Below are positions 32,484 through 42,277 of a stretch of 43,371 nucleotides of DNA, in pieces; within the stretch, counting starts at the first letter, position 1, and each line of letters starts with the position of its first letter. This stretch comes from Gnetum montanum (lineage: Eukaryota > Streptophyta > Gnetopsida > Gnetales > Gnetaceae). A program made the position numbers and the translations under genes. The notes under the pieces were generated by a model that did not search any database, was not told where the DNA came from, and was given only the letters and a program-made list of their open reading frames with translations. Where the stretch lies: assembly GCA_015680685.1 (NCBI GenBank), contig MNCI01018376.1:143062-186432 (forward strand), given 5' to 3'.

Positions 32484-35400
32484 TTACTTGAACATTTTGG
32501 AGAAAGCTTTGCGTTCCTGCTCTCGCTTCTGAGCATTCTAGAAACAAATTTTAACACTTTAATAAAATCACATACATGGCTAGATTTATACAAACATAAC
32601 AGAAGNGTCTGATAAAAATAGTCTATTTCCTTTTACTGATTTGTTTTTAAAAATGTGAATTTTGCACATAGGTATCCTTTGTGGACTATCATGTGGGAAG
32701 ATATCCTTCTCCATCTATTTTGAATTTTTGGATATATTTTGAAATGGAAAGTTTCTTTTTTTGAGTTTAAACTTCAATTGCACAATCACAATGATAGTGA
32801 TGCTATACCCCACGTGCTATAAACTAGCAACTTCTTGCCTATGAATCCTTATTACATCTCACTAATTTAATTATTCTCTTAAATTTAAATCTTATGTGAC
32901 TTTGTAGTTATGAATGATGGATGTTACTTGAAATACACATGTTAAAATTAGATGCTCGCTTAAATTGATTTTTGACAGCTTTCATTGCCAGTTGTTCAGA
33001 ATAGTGAATATATCAGATCTTTATTAGATAAAGTTGTAGTTGATGAGCTACATGCCTTATGATGGATTTTACGAAAGGGTTTATATCAAACTAGATCAGG
33101 ATTTACATGCCTTATGATGGATTTTACGAAAGGGTTTATATCAAACTAGNCAAGAAACTACAAAAGTTTATCCTATGACATAAAAATTGATGACCTTATA
33201 TTTGGTTTTATTCTTATAGCTTCACATGAATATAAAATATTTAAGCAACTTATTTTACTAAAGACATTACAAACTAATATTTTTTGCATCTAATGTAACT
33301 ATGTTGCAAGTTTTTAAATTTTCTAAAAAAAAACTATAAATAGGAACACAAACTTGAAATTCAGAGATTATCACTTACTAAAGACAGTGTAACCATGCAA
33401 ACCATTTTTGATATCAATACATAGGTAAAGATGCCTGTGCTAGAAATAAGTAATTTTATATTTACATATGAATACAAAACTAAGGTAACAAGAAATGGAT
33501 ATAAAAGGTCACAGCTTTTTAGAGAAAAGTTCTTCAAAGTTGCGCTTTAATCTATGTGAATCATAAAATCATAAGAAGCAAGATTTGAACTTTTTTCTAT
33601 TTTTCCCTGCTTTTATATTGTCTGCTTGTAACTTGAGAATACACCGTACACAAAATACCTGTCCCTGACGAAAATATGCTTTACTGCTGTCATTGCATGC
33701 ATGTGTAGCATAATCAGAATCCGATAGAGCTCCTTTTAGGTCTCCTAATTTTAGTTTGCAGGCCTACAAATATGGTAAGAAAATTACCATTCAAAAGTAT
33801 ATTTCTATCCACACAAGACCTCTGCATTCTTTCTTCAATGCATCAAAGATAAATTAGTTACATACTCATCTATTCTAACTGATACTGTAAAACTTGAATG
33901 AGCAAGTATCTTAAATTTCTACAAATATTCTATTTGTCATTCTACTTCACAAAATATGTATATTTTTTTAAAAAACAATCAATTTCTAGTTGACATTAAC
34001 CTCAACTTCTTATCTGGATATAGACCAGAAACTTGTGTGGCAGTTTAGGAATCCTGTTGACCTTTTCTAGTTTAAAACATACAAGGCTTTGAAAGCATGT
34101 TTCATACAGCTATCACTTAAGCCATCACCACTTGATGACAACTATCCAAAGCTATCCATGGTTTAAAAAAATGCTTTAAATTTTTCATAAGCCAAGCCAT
34201 AACTATCTAGCCAAGTGATTCCTACACGAGTCAACAGAATTATCTTTGGCAGTTACAAACAAATATGATGCAAATTAGAGGGGGAAATACTTGTAAATAA
34301 CTTACAGAGCTATTACAAAATATTTGTGACTTAATATGCCGTAAATGGTTGCTGTTCTCTGGAGAAAACAAAGTACAGAAGGTTAATGTTCTGCAGAAAT
34401 GTTAAGATGAACCGATGAAGCGAAGCAGTGGAAAACTATAGCCATATAATTTCTAATGTTGCAAAGTGAAAAATAACATTATGTTGTTAGTCAAATATAA
34501 TTGATGAGCATGGGATTATAAATGCTTATATAGTTTTGCTTCCTCGTTTTTCTTTTGAAAATCTAAATATCACTAGTGGACATGTTAATGAACGTACCTT
34601 CATTCAAATCTTCTATGTCCCAACAAAAGTCTAGATAATGTAGAGATTTCCTATACTTTCTTATAGCCATTTTAAAATTTCCCTTCTGGAAAAAAGTCAT
34701 TGAGCTTGTATTAGATTTCTCTTCGAAAGAAAGAGAACCATTATTGTTGTTGCAAATATCAATTTAGCAATAACAGTACATTAAGATGGAGATAACTAAA
34801 CAAATTAAAAATAAATGCAAGGTTCTTTGAAGAGTAAATCTGCTCAACAAAAACACAATCTAAGTGAATAATGGAAGGACACGTATCTGTATCAGTAATC
34901 TTTAAAGGAATTTCATAGTCATCTATTTTTAATAAAGTTATTTCTGTGAAACATTTTCAAAAGTACATAGGAAACAACAAATACGGAAACTTGCCTTAAA
35001 ATATTCGTTCCCGAATTTTTTGGCAGACTCAACAGCAGCTACCCACCATGAAAGTTCTGTTGGCTTATCATCAATGTCCCCTGGCCAATCTAATAAATGG
35101 TCACCATCATTAAAGAAATTAACAACACCATCATCTGCCCCATCTCGTATTTCTCCACAATCAGCAATAATTATATCAGCCAGTGGTAAGGCATTCTCAT
35201 CAACAGGTGAGTGCTCAATTGCTCTAAGGACTCCACGACCTTTGAGAATTTTTCCAAATACAACATGCTTTCCATCGTAATGAGAAGCCCTGGATGTTGT
35301 AATAAAGAATTGTGAACCATTTGTATTGGGTCCAGAATTCGCCATTGATAACACACCCTTCTTTTCATGTTTCATATCAAAATTTTCATCCTCAAAAGTC

Positions 35401-36770
35401 AACCCATATATAGATTCACCTCCATAGCCATTTCCCCGAGAAATGTCTCCCCCTTGTACAATAGAATTTTTTATCACACGATGAAACGGAACTCCCTGCA
35501 AATAGGAAGGCAAAAATTACCATGAACATTGTTGTCAGGACAAGTTTACCAATATACAAATACAAATATGATTAGCAGCAAAGGATTTGGGGACTTCTTT
35601 GACCAGATATCTAAGTATGATTGGCAGCCTCTACCTAAGGATTTGACGATAATTTTTCTATGGCAGAGTGTTTAAAAACTACTGGCAGCTTCTACCTAAG
35701 GATTTGGCGATAATTTTTCTATGCAGAGTGTTTAAAAACGACTGGCAGCCTCTATATTAATGTACGTAAAGGGGTAAAGGATTTGAGGATGATTTTCAAT
35801 ATGGTTGGATATGTAGTTACGCCATGGTTTTGAAGGTATGTTTTTGTTGTGACTATAAGTGGGGCATGTATCACGTTTGTTAGCATAACCTTTGGAGTCC
35901 AAACTATAACTTGCACAACCCATGACCTTAAGATAGCATGCGTTTTGGCATGCCCTTATGTTCTGAACAGAAACTAAGATTTGTACAAGCCATAACCCAG
36001 ATATTACTTGTTTCAGTGCAGTCTTTTGAATGGAAGCTGTGACTTGCACAGCCATAAGTCACCCGGTGACCCAGTGCTCTGTGCATTATTCACAAGTCGT
36101 ATCATCATGTTGCTTAAAATTTTTGAATATAAAGCATTTGTCCTTAATTGTTTTATTCTTTCCATTCTGCATCCAAACAAATGGATTTCATCCATCCCTT
36201 GGACCGATGGATGCTGTAAAGAATGTTTTGCTACTTTCTTTTCACGATGGGAATAACATGAACGCTGAACAAAACTTGAATATGCAACTACCTTATCAAG
36301 TATTCTCTCTAAAGTAAAGACTATTCATGAATCATAACAGACAATCACTCTGCACCGAGGATAAAAGTTTGAAAATTGAAATTGGCGACCCTGCCTTTTT
36401 ATATAATTTCCAAGTTAACCACAATTTACAAGAAGATGAAAAAAGGTCTGAGTTAAAAAAAAACACAAATTGAGTAACATATCAAAATCTTTCCCTAACT
36501 TCTTGAGCACATGTTTTGGGCCGAAGAAACCGCATAGAAAAAACCTAAGTGTGACAATGTGACTATATAGTTTGTGGGCACAACACAATGAACTGCAAAC
36601 AGGAATACCTTATAATGCAGAGGGACACCGGTATTAGGGCTAATCCCTTTTTCTCCGGTACAGAGAGCCCTAAAATTCTCGGCAGTCTTAGGGACTATAT
36701 CCTGAAACAACTCCACCACGATCCTTCCCTCCAATTCTCCTGCAATGCTGATATCCAGATAGCACCGCAT
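32484..36770 (-). CDS. CYP40: Cyclophilin-40 (PPIase-TPR Hsp90 co-chaperone), one exon missing from the assembly
   Basis: Peptidyl-prolyl isomerase with a C-terminal TPR domain that binds the Hsp90 C-terminus; the Arabidopsis orthologue is SQUINT. Exons found on minus: 36770-36609, 35495-34995, 34685-34598, 34358-34306, 33763-33659, then the last, 32537-32484 (ends KAFSKMFK, stop). An in-frame TGA lies three codons before the ATG, so the start is firm. The cyclophilin domain covers residues 1 to about 175: FHR catalytic Arg, QGGD and GSQFFIT are kept, and His replaces the CsA-contact Trp as is usual in CYP40. Clamp residues of TPR1-2 are visible (KKFGN, NSSACK, KAYFRQ). The exon for TPR3 (about 40 residues) should lie between 33659 and 32537 but is absent, where an N-bounded inverted duplicate sits. 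Ser-Ile replaces the usual Phe-Met in the active-site block. The intron after exon 2 has a GC donor. Confidence 0.9.
32606..32606. other. Assembly gap marker (single N)
   Basis: One N directly before the right arm of the inverted repeat, 68 bases upstream (in gene direction) of the last CYP40 exon. It marks a join of uncertain size. Confidence 0.95.
32607..33105 (-). repeat. Right arm of the 499-bp inverted repeat (probable assembly artefact)
   Basis: Reverse complement of 31454-31952. Bounded by an N at 32606 and followed by a partial 44-bp duplicate and an N at 33150. It lies where the penultimate CYP40 exon is expected. Misplaced sequence in a gap is the simplest reading. Confidence 0.85.
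33051..33149 (+). repeat. 44-bp direct duplication ending at an N
   Basis: The 44-base block that starts CATGCCTTATGATGG and ends TCAAACTAG occurs at 33051-33094 and again at 33106-33149, immediately before the N at 33150. The matching left-arm sequence has it once, so the second copy was added at the join. Confidence 0.9.
33150..33150. other. Assembly gap marker (single N)
   Basis: One N between the duplicated 44-bp block and apparently genuine CYP40 intron sequence (33151-33658). Confidence 0.95.
35622..35755. repeat. Tandem repeat of about 61 bp in CYP40 intron 1
   Basis: Two near-complete units plus a partial third start with TGGCAGC at 35622, 35683 and 35743. Each contains CTACCTAAGGATTTG(A/G)CGATAA and AGAGTGTTTAAAAAC. 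One-base indels distinguish the units. Confidence 0.85.
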
Positions 36771-36835
36771 CTTGCTTCAATTTCTCACTCCATCAAATTG
36801 CAGAACAACTGAAGAAGAAGAAGCCTCTGCACAGG

Positions 36836-36844
36836 TTTATATAA
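36836..36844 (-). promoter_or_regulatory. Candidate TATA box of CYP40
   Basis: On the minus strand TTATATAAA lies about 66 bases before the ATG at 36770. Transcription starting about 30 bases downstream would leave a leader of about 35-45 bases. It is the best TATA match near the gene, but the start site is inferred. Confidence 0.45.
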
Positions 36845-38207
36845 CCAACTGTGCAGCAGCACCATGAACGATGATGATGATCTGTCGTGTGCCACTATGC
36901 TTATATTCAACGATTTTCTACCAGATAGACCACAATGCGAAAGAGATGGATAATTAACATCTCCAATAATGGAGACTGCAGCAGAAGCAGAGCAGAGTAT
37001 TGAATGAAGGTGAGAAACTTTTGTTGGATAAGTCCAGATCTTTGGAGCTTTTTTGGCGTTCACCATTTGTGGCAGCAGCAGCAGCACTGCATAAACAGTG
37101 CCTGGCATTGGCTGCTTCTAATGACATGAGGTGTAATTCAACACGCTCCTCACATAATAATAATAATAAACTCCCCCATTTCAATTTCCAATAATAAATT
37201 CCCTCCACTTCAGTTGATAAAGCAGCCGTCCTGCTGCTGCGCATGGTTTCTGGACCTGCTTTCAATTCAGTTGGGTGCAGTGCTGTGTTATTTTATTCGC
37301 ACTAAACAGTCGATTCAGACATCACCTTACCGAGCACATAACAACAAACAGATAAAAGGCACAGCAATGGTTGCGTTAACTAAGCCAGCATTTTGAACCA
37401 GTAAATTTTTTGTTTCAGGTCAACCAGTATTTGCTTGCCTGAAACGGAATCATGTATTATCTATCTATCTATCCTGAGAATTGCAGTGTCTGACGAATCG
37501 ATCCTTGGCTGATTCAGACTCGATCAAAACTGCAATTATTTTTGCCCTGAATTTGACGGCGAAATCTGATCCTCAGAACACCTTCGAAAACAACAACGAA
37601 CCAACAGTCAAGAAACAGAACGCCATACGCGGGCTGGATCGCTGCTGCAGAAGACTGCATTCATCCTCTTTAGTTTTCTGTATCGTCGTTAATTGGATTT
37701 GCTGGATTTTAGCCAACCGGCAAGGACACATCATCGACCGATCCACGTAATTGATCAAGATTGCTTCTGCTGTATTATGACTATCACCATCGTTGACCCC
37801 CAAGGGGACCATGGATTCCATGAAATCACACGAAAATGATAAATAATGTTCCATCATCAGCATAGTTTGATCGATTCCATTTACAGATTCACCAAAGAAA
37901 ATGGAATCCTCATGATACCTTGCTTGCAAAAGGAAGAGTAGTTTAGTTTTGCCACTCCTTTTTATCTTTCCTGACAATTGAAAGCGCCAAGTGAACTTTT
38001 GCGCAGGCAGTCGTCGGTGTAACAGTTGCAGGCATATAGCGGCTTTTACATAACTATGCTAAGTATATCATACCATACATTGTGGCACATGCTTCGATGT
38101 TCTGCCATTTAGTTGTACCGTGAATTTATGTATTTAGGACCACCAGTAGTTTGGCTGTCAGTTAATGTTTGTCGAACAAAATTTGACGTTTAGGGGTATC
38201 CTTCGCT
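36845..38207. other. CYP40 upstream flank
   Basis: Contains the CYP40 distal promoter, a short (AAT)n run near 37156, a (CTAT)n run near 37460 and one open frame of uncertain meaning (37977-37573, minus). Nothing else is recognisable. Confidence 0.4.
37573..37977 (-). CDS. Uncharacterised 134-codon open frame
   Basis: Open from ATG at 37977 to a stop at 37573, about 800 bp upstream of CYP40 on the same strand. I do not recognise the product. The composition is not obviously low-complexity, and a middle stretch (SFSCDFMESMVPLGVNDGD) looks protein-like. There is no signal peptide or membrane segment by eye. An overlapping 89-codon frame on the plus strand weakens the case. It could be an exon of an unseen gene or chance in G+C-richer DNA. 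Confidence 0.15.
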   Translation of the reverse strand: MSGKIKRSGKTKLLFLLQARYHEDSIFFGESVNGIDQTMLMMEHYLSFSCDFMESMVPLGVNDGDSHNTAEAILINYVDRSMMCPCRLAKIQQIQLTTIQKTKEDECSLLQQRSSPRMAFCFLTVGSLLFSKVF

Positions 38208-38283
38208 GTTACTCTGTAAGTGATGTTAAGATGCTTGTTTTTCATGTTACTTTGTAAGTGATGTTAAGATGCTTGTTTTTTAT
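38208..38283. repeat. 38-bp tandem duplication
   Basis: Two adjacent units each contain GTTACT(C/T)TGTAAGTGATG and TTAAGATGCTTGTTTTT, starting at 38208 and 38246. They lie just outside the decayed gypsy element. Confidence 0.85.
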
Positions 38284-38686
38284 GTCTTAAGACTTGGGTT
38301 TAAGCCTTGGCAACACCCTTGAGTTCAATAGTAGCCATATGTTCTAGAGTGAACCCAAAATACACTACACCTCAAGGATAACAACACTTGCAGGTACAAC
38401 ATAATAACCAAATTTGGATGGAAACTACCAAGGTTAAGGCTATTAGGAATTAGCCAACTCCTAAGAATGTTTAGGGTACAAGATCATTCCTTGGTTTAGC
38501 ATGTTTTTATAGACGGTTCATAAAAAGTTTTAGTGGTATTTATTGGCCTATGTTTGGTTTTTTGAATAAAAATAAAGATTTCATATGGGATAATGAAACC
38601 CAAGGGAGCTTTGACTTGTTGAAAGCAAAAATTACCAATAAACCAATGCTTGCAATTCCAAATTTTCATAAGCTTTTTCAGGTTGG

Positions 38687-39110
38687 ATGCAAAAATTACT
38701 ATTGATGGGGTACTTTCACAAGAAGGTAGGCATGTTTCTTTCTTTTCTAAAGAAGTTGAATGAGTTAAGGCAAAAATATAACATATATGAGAAGGCATTA
38801 TATACAATTCTTCAAGCAATCAAACATTGGAGGCATTACTTGTTGCCCAAGGAGTTCACTTTGATGACAAACCATAAAGCACTATAATTTCTAAATTCTC
38901 AAAAGAAGTTAAGTGCAAAGCACATAAAGTGGGTTGCACATTTATAGGAGTTTAATTTTGTGTTGAAACACAAAAGTGGAAAAGCCAATGTGGTAGATGA
39001 TGCATTGTCTAGTGTTCATTTGGTGAATTTTAGCATAGCTCATGTGGAAGTTATGGGTGATTTTATTAATTTGCATGAGCATAATGTTGATTTTGGGTAG
39101 GTTCAAAGGA
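38687..39110 (+). pseudogene. RNase H remnant of the plus-strand gypsy fragment
   Basis: Carries the helix KYNIYEKALYTILQAIKHWRH (residues split across a stop-rich frame) and LTMTNHKAL-like DH...L context, then QKKLSAKHIKW and FVLKHKSGKANVVDDALS, the standard RNase H to integrase junction of gypsy pol. Stops occur at 38887 and in the following segment. Non-functional. Confidence 0.8.
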
Positions 39111-39164
39111 GCCTCAAAGAGCCATTGTTGAGTAGGCTGGGACCAATGTAAGGACTATCATATT

Positions 39165-40420
39165 TAAGATGAATTGTTATTTAAAAATCAAAAGTTATGT
39201 ATTCCTAATTAACATTTTAGGAAAAAGATTGTGTATGAAAAGCATTGTAGTAGCATGGTAGGTCACATGAGTAGGGATAAAACATTGGAACTGGTGAGTA
39301 GGCACTACTTTTGGCTTGGTATGAAAATTGAAGTTTTGAAATTTGTGGTGTTTTATTTGTTAGAAGTTCAAAAAAGGAAAATGAGTGGATGGACATTACA
39401 TGCCTTTGCCAATTCCTAAGGGTCAATGGGAAAGTGTGTCTAAGGATTTTTTTTAAGTGGTATTCCCAAAATTGAAAGTGAGAATGATGCAAATTCTATT
39501 GTTGTGGACAGGTTCTCCAAGATAGCACACTTCATTCTATGCAAAAAGGTAAGTGATGCTTGCCATATGGCAAATTTGTTTTTTCAGGATGTTATTAAGT
39601 TGCATGGAATTCCTTTGAATATTATTAATGACAAAGGCTCTAAATTCATAAGTTATTTTTGGAGGTTCCTTTAGAAAATTTTAGGAACAAAACTAAATTT
39701 TTCTAGCGCATATAAAATCATCCATAATTTGATGGCCAAATGGAGGTGGTAAATAAATCTTTGTTGACTATTTTGAGGTGTTTTTGTGATGGATAGTCAA
39801 ACAAGTAGGAAAACCTATTATGTCATGTTAAGTTTTCATACAATAATGCTTTTCATATTGCTATTGGTAAAAGTCCATTTGATGTGAATTATGATTTTTG
39901 TCCTAAGATGGTGAACACTTTGAAGAGCTTTGATGGTGAAGCTTAACTTAGTGTTGATTTTGTGTAAGAGATGAGGGATCTCCATGCACAAATGAAATCA
40001 AATCTTGAGAAGAAGACTAAAAAGAGAATCCTCAAGAGGAATGATGATAAACAGAAGCCAAATTTTGTTGTTGGTAACTTGGTTTGGGTGCATTTGAAGA
40101 AGAAACAATCAAGGAAAGTTAAGTTCTCCAAGTTGAAAGCTAAGAAGATGGGACCTTTTAGAATTAAGACCAAGATTAATGGTAGTGCTTTTGAAATTTT
40201 TTTACCAAATACTATTGGTATGTCTTTTATATTTAATGTTTTAGATCTTATGCAATATCATGGACCAGTTAATGAGGAGACCATACAAGATAACATCAAT
40301 AAGTTGAAGTGGACTATGGATCAATCCAAGCATTCAATCGAGAGAAAGATAATTGTACTCAAGTGGAGGGAAGCTTTAAGCACTCAGGGTGTGAAGAGGC
40401 ACAAGTACTTGATTCATTAG
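39165..40420 (+). pseudogene. Integrase remnant of the plus-strand gypsy fragment
   Basis: The zinc-binding region is recognisable as HCSSMVGHMSRDKTLELVSR and YFWLGM (39241-39330). Core motifs follow: VDRFSKIAHF (first Asp), IINDKGSKF (second Asp) and GQMEVVNKSL (Glu), in different frames. The C-terminal open part 39971-40420 (149 codons) holds NFVVGNLVWVHLKKKQSRK and the MGPFRI block typical of gypsy integrase C-termini. Frameshifts and stops prevent function. Confidence 0.8.
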
Positions 40421-40480
40421 GAGGATCAATTCGTAGATGATGTTGTATGGGTTCATGATAGCAAAGTTCATGACTAGGGT

Positions 40481-40720
40481 TTCACTTTAACCCCTACTTC
40501 CTTGTTTACATGAGTTCACTTTTTAGAGGGTGGAAAAGCTAGTGTAGGGACACCTCTTCCATTCCCCCTATTCTCTTTCCTACATGTGTATTTTTGTAGA
40601 TTTTAGGCCCTATGGAGACATCTTGGAAGTAATGGTATCATCTTGTCTACAATTTGAGCTCTTAGGAGAGACTTAAAAGGACAATAAACATCTTAAAAGA
40701 TAAGAGACATCTTGGCTAGA
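40481..40720. other. Spacer between gypsy pol and a truncated LTR
   Basis: A purine-rich AGAGGGTGGAAAAG at 40527-40540 may be the polypurine tract of the gypsy fragment, followed by TGTAGGGACACC, which could begin its own LTR. No second copy exists in the window to test this. Confidence 0.3.
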
Positions 40721-41157
40721 TGATGAAGTGTCAAAGTGTTGCATCGATGGGCCCCCATCGACACGTCCCCATCGATGTGGCCTTGTTAGCGTGGTGTTGC
40801 CTTGTTGACGGGGCCATGTTGATGTAGCATTTGCTACATTTATGAGGCCTTGTCAACATGGTGTTGCCCCATTGACGAGGCTGCATCAACATAGTCTTTG
40901 CTGCATTATGAGGCCCAATCGACACAGCTCCACAATAAAGTCTATAAATATGTGCTCACTAGCCATGTTTAAGAAGAGATAGTCATAGTTGTAGCAGAGC
41001 TCTTGTAGTTTTTTCATTTGAGAGTTAGAATATTTTTCTAAGTGCTTGTAGTAGGAGTCAAAAAGTGTACAGATCTTTATTAGAGCACTGAAGTACCTAA
41101 GCACACCAGTGTGAATGGCAATAAAGATGAGCCTTTTGATAAAACCTTGTTGCGCTT
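40721..41157 (+). repeat. Truncated LTR (subfamily B)
   Basis: Starts TGATGAAGTGTC. It has a U3 array of CATCGATG/GAGGCC-type units (40742-40930), a TATA-like CTATAAATATGTGC and an R region with GGCAATAAAGATGAGC. All match the LTR at 10724-11653 read on its own strand. The match stops at 41157, where a subfamily A LTR begins, so this LTR was interrupted or joined there. Confidence 0.65.
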
Positions 41158-42135
41158 TGATGAGACGCGATATCGCATGCACCGCGATATCGCGGTCCGT
41201 CGCCAAATCTATAAATAAGAGGCAGCACTCCCCTCATTTCCCATCCTGGTTTAGAAGTAGGGAAACTCTGGTAGTTTGATCACTCCAGAGATAGATTATT
41301 TTCCATGTGCCCGCAGTAGGAGTCCTAGAGTGAACGGATCTTTATTCGAGCAACTTTGTACCTGAATGCAAGTTGTGTACGGCAATAAAGACGAACTTGA
41401 TTGGATAAACCTTGCAGTGCATGGAATAGGATTTTATTTAATTGTTATTTATTGCTTTCCTAGAGTGCGGTACAAGTACGACTTGATTACGAGCATCTAA
41501 GGATGTGTACGGCTAGTCAAGGAATCGGCTGCTCGTCGCATGCAGTATGAGTACGTCTTGATTACGAGCATCTCGTGTGACTACTTGGTAACCCAGTGGC
41601 GTATCCAGGATCTACGCTTGGTAATCCCAGTGGTAGTCGTGCATGGAAGATATGTACGGTTAGTCAAGGAATCGGCTGCTCATCACACTTAGGCTAGTTA
41701 GGCTCTCTCAACCCTTTCCTCCTAGTTAGGTGCCTCAGTACGACCACTTCGAGCACGTGCGTTACGTGTGGTGATCCCAGTAACGATTAGCGTTTGGTAG
41801 CCACAGTTGCATAGTTCAGGGTGTGTACGGTAAGTGGGAACGGATGCTGACGCTAGTTAATTTAGACTTAGGACATTAGTTAGAGTTAGTTAGTTTCTCA
41901 ACCCTTTGCTCTTAGCGTAGAAGAAATAAAACCAGAAAAGACCAAAAAAATCATATACCTCAGACTTACTTAACCATACACCGTGACAACAACAAGTAAG
42001 TCTGGGAAGACAACGAATGATTAACCCCAAGTGTTCTATGGGGCGTTTAGGCATTTAGTCTGCGGAGTTCAACCAGATCGCGTGTGCTATGCTCGTTTTG
42101 TATGGTTGAGTGTAGTGGTACCTCGCCACTCATCA
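41158..42135 (+). repeat. 5' LTR (subfamily A), 978 bp
   Basis: Starts TGATGAGACGCG and ends CACTCATCA. Homologous to 1362-2235. The U3 has two perfect GATATC-centred palindromes (41167-41176 and 41182-41195). The TATA-like CTATAAATAAGAGG and AATAAAGACGAAC follow. It is about 100 bp longer than the left LTR because of internal duplications at about 41470-41690. A primer site follows directly, which makes it a 5' LTR. Confidence 0.8.
41473..41690 (+). repeat. Internal duplications within the right LTR
   Basis: CTTGATTACGAGCATCT occurs near 41480 and 41556. AGTCAAGGAATCGGCTGCTC occurs near 41516 and 41661. The left LTR lacks this extra material. Interleaved copies suggest slippage during reverse transcription. 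Confidence 0.7.
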
Positions 42136-42155
42136 TAGGCACCGTTGCTGGGGAC
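42136..42155 (+). other. Primer-binding site, tRNA-Asp type
   Basis: TAGGCACCGTTGCTGGGGAC follows the LTR end directly. It resembles the complement of the plant tRNA-Asp 3' end (TGGCGCCGTTGCCGGGGAT) with a few changes. It is the same primer type as at 10704-10722, which supports common ancestry of the two elements. Confidence 0.75.
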
Positions 42156-42277
42156 TAAGTGTTTGTGCACCGAATAGAACATAAGGGATATCACTCACAT
42201 CGTTGTGAGCCTTAACAAACCTTCAGGTTAATCAAGAAAAAAATTTATATAACGGCGAAATTAGCACACCGATAAAA

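Larger units (their letters stand above)
38410..40480 (+). mobile_element. Decayed Ty3/gypsy pol fragment, plus strand
   Basis: Contains, in order, the RT-RNase H connection (RSFLGLACFYRRFIKSFSG near 38480), RNase H, integrase and a C-terminal tail. No complete gag or RT was found upstream, so the 5' half is lost. Base composition is A+T-rich and stops are frequent. The tail (ILVLKWREAL... with KYLIH near 40410) has a weak chromodomain-like look, which would suggest a chromovirus, a different branch from the elements at the window ends. That lineage call is tentative. Confidence 0.75.

Noticed and set aside
32421-32612. 63-codon plus-strand frame
   Set aside because: It is antisense to the last CYP40 exon and runs into the N at 32606.
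37481-37750. 89-codon plus-strand frame
   Set aside because: It overlaps the slightly more protein-like minus frame, has no motif, and neither has supporting context.
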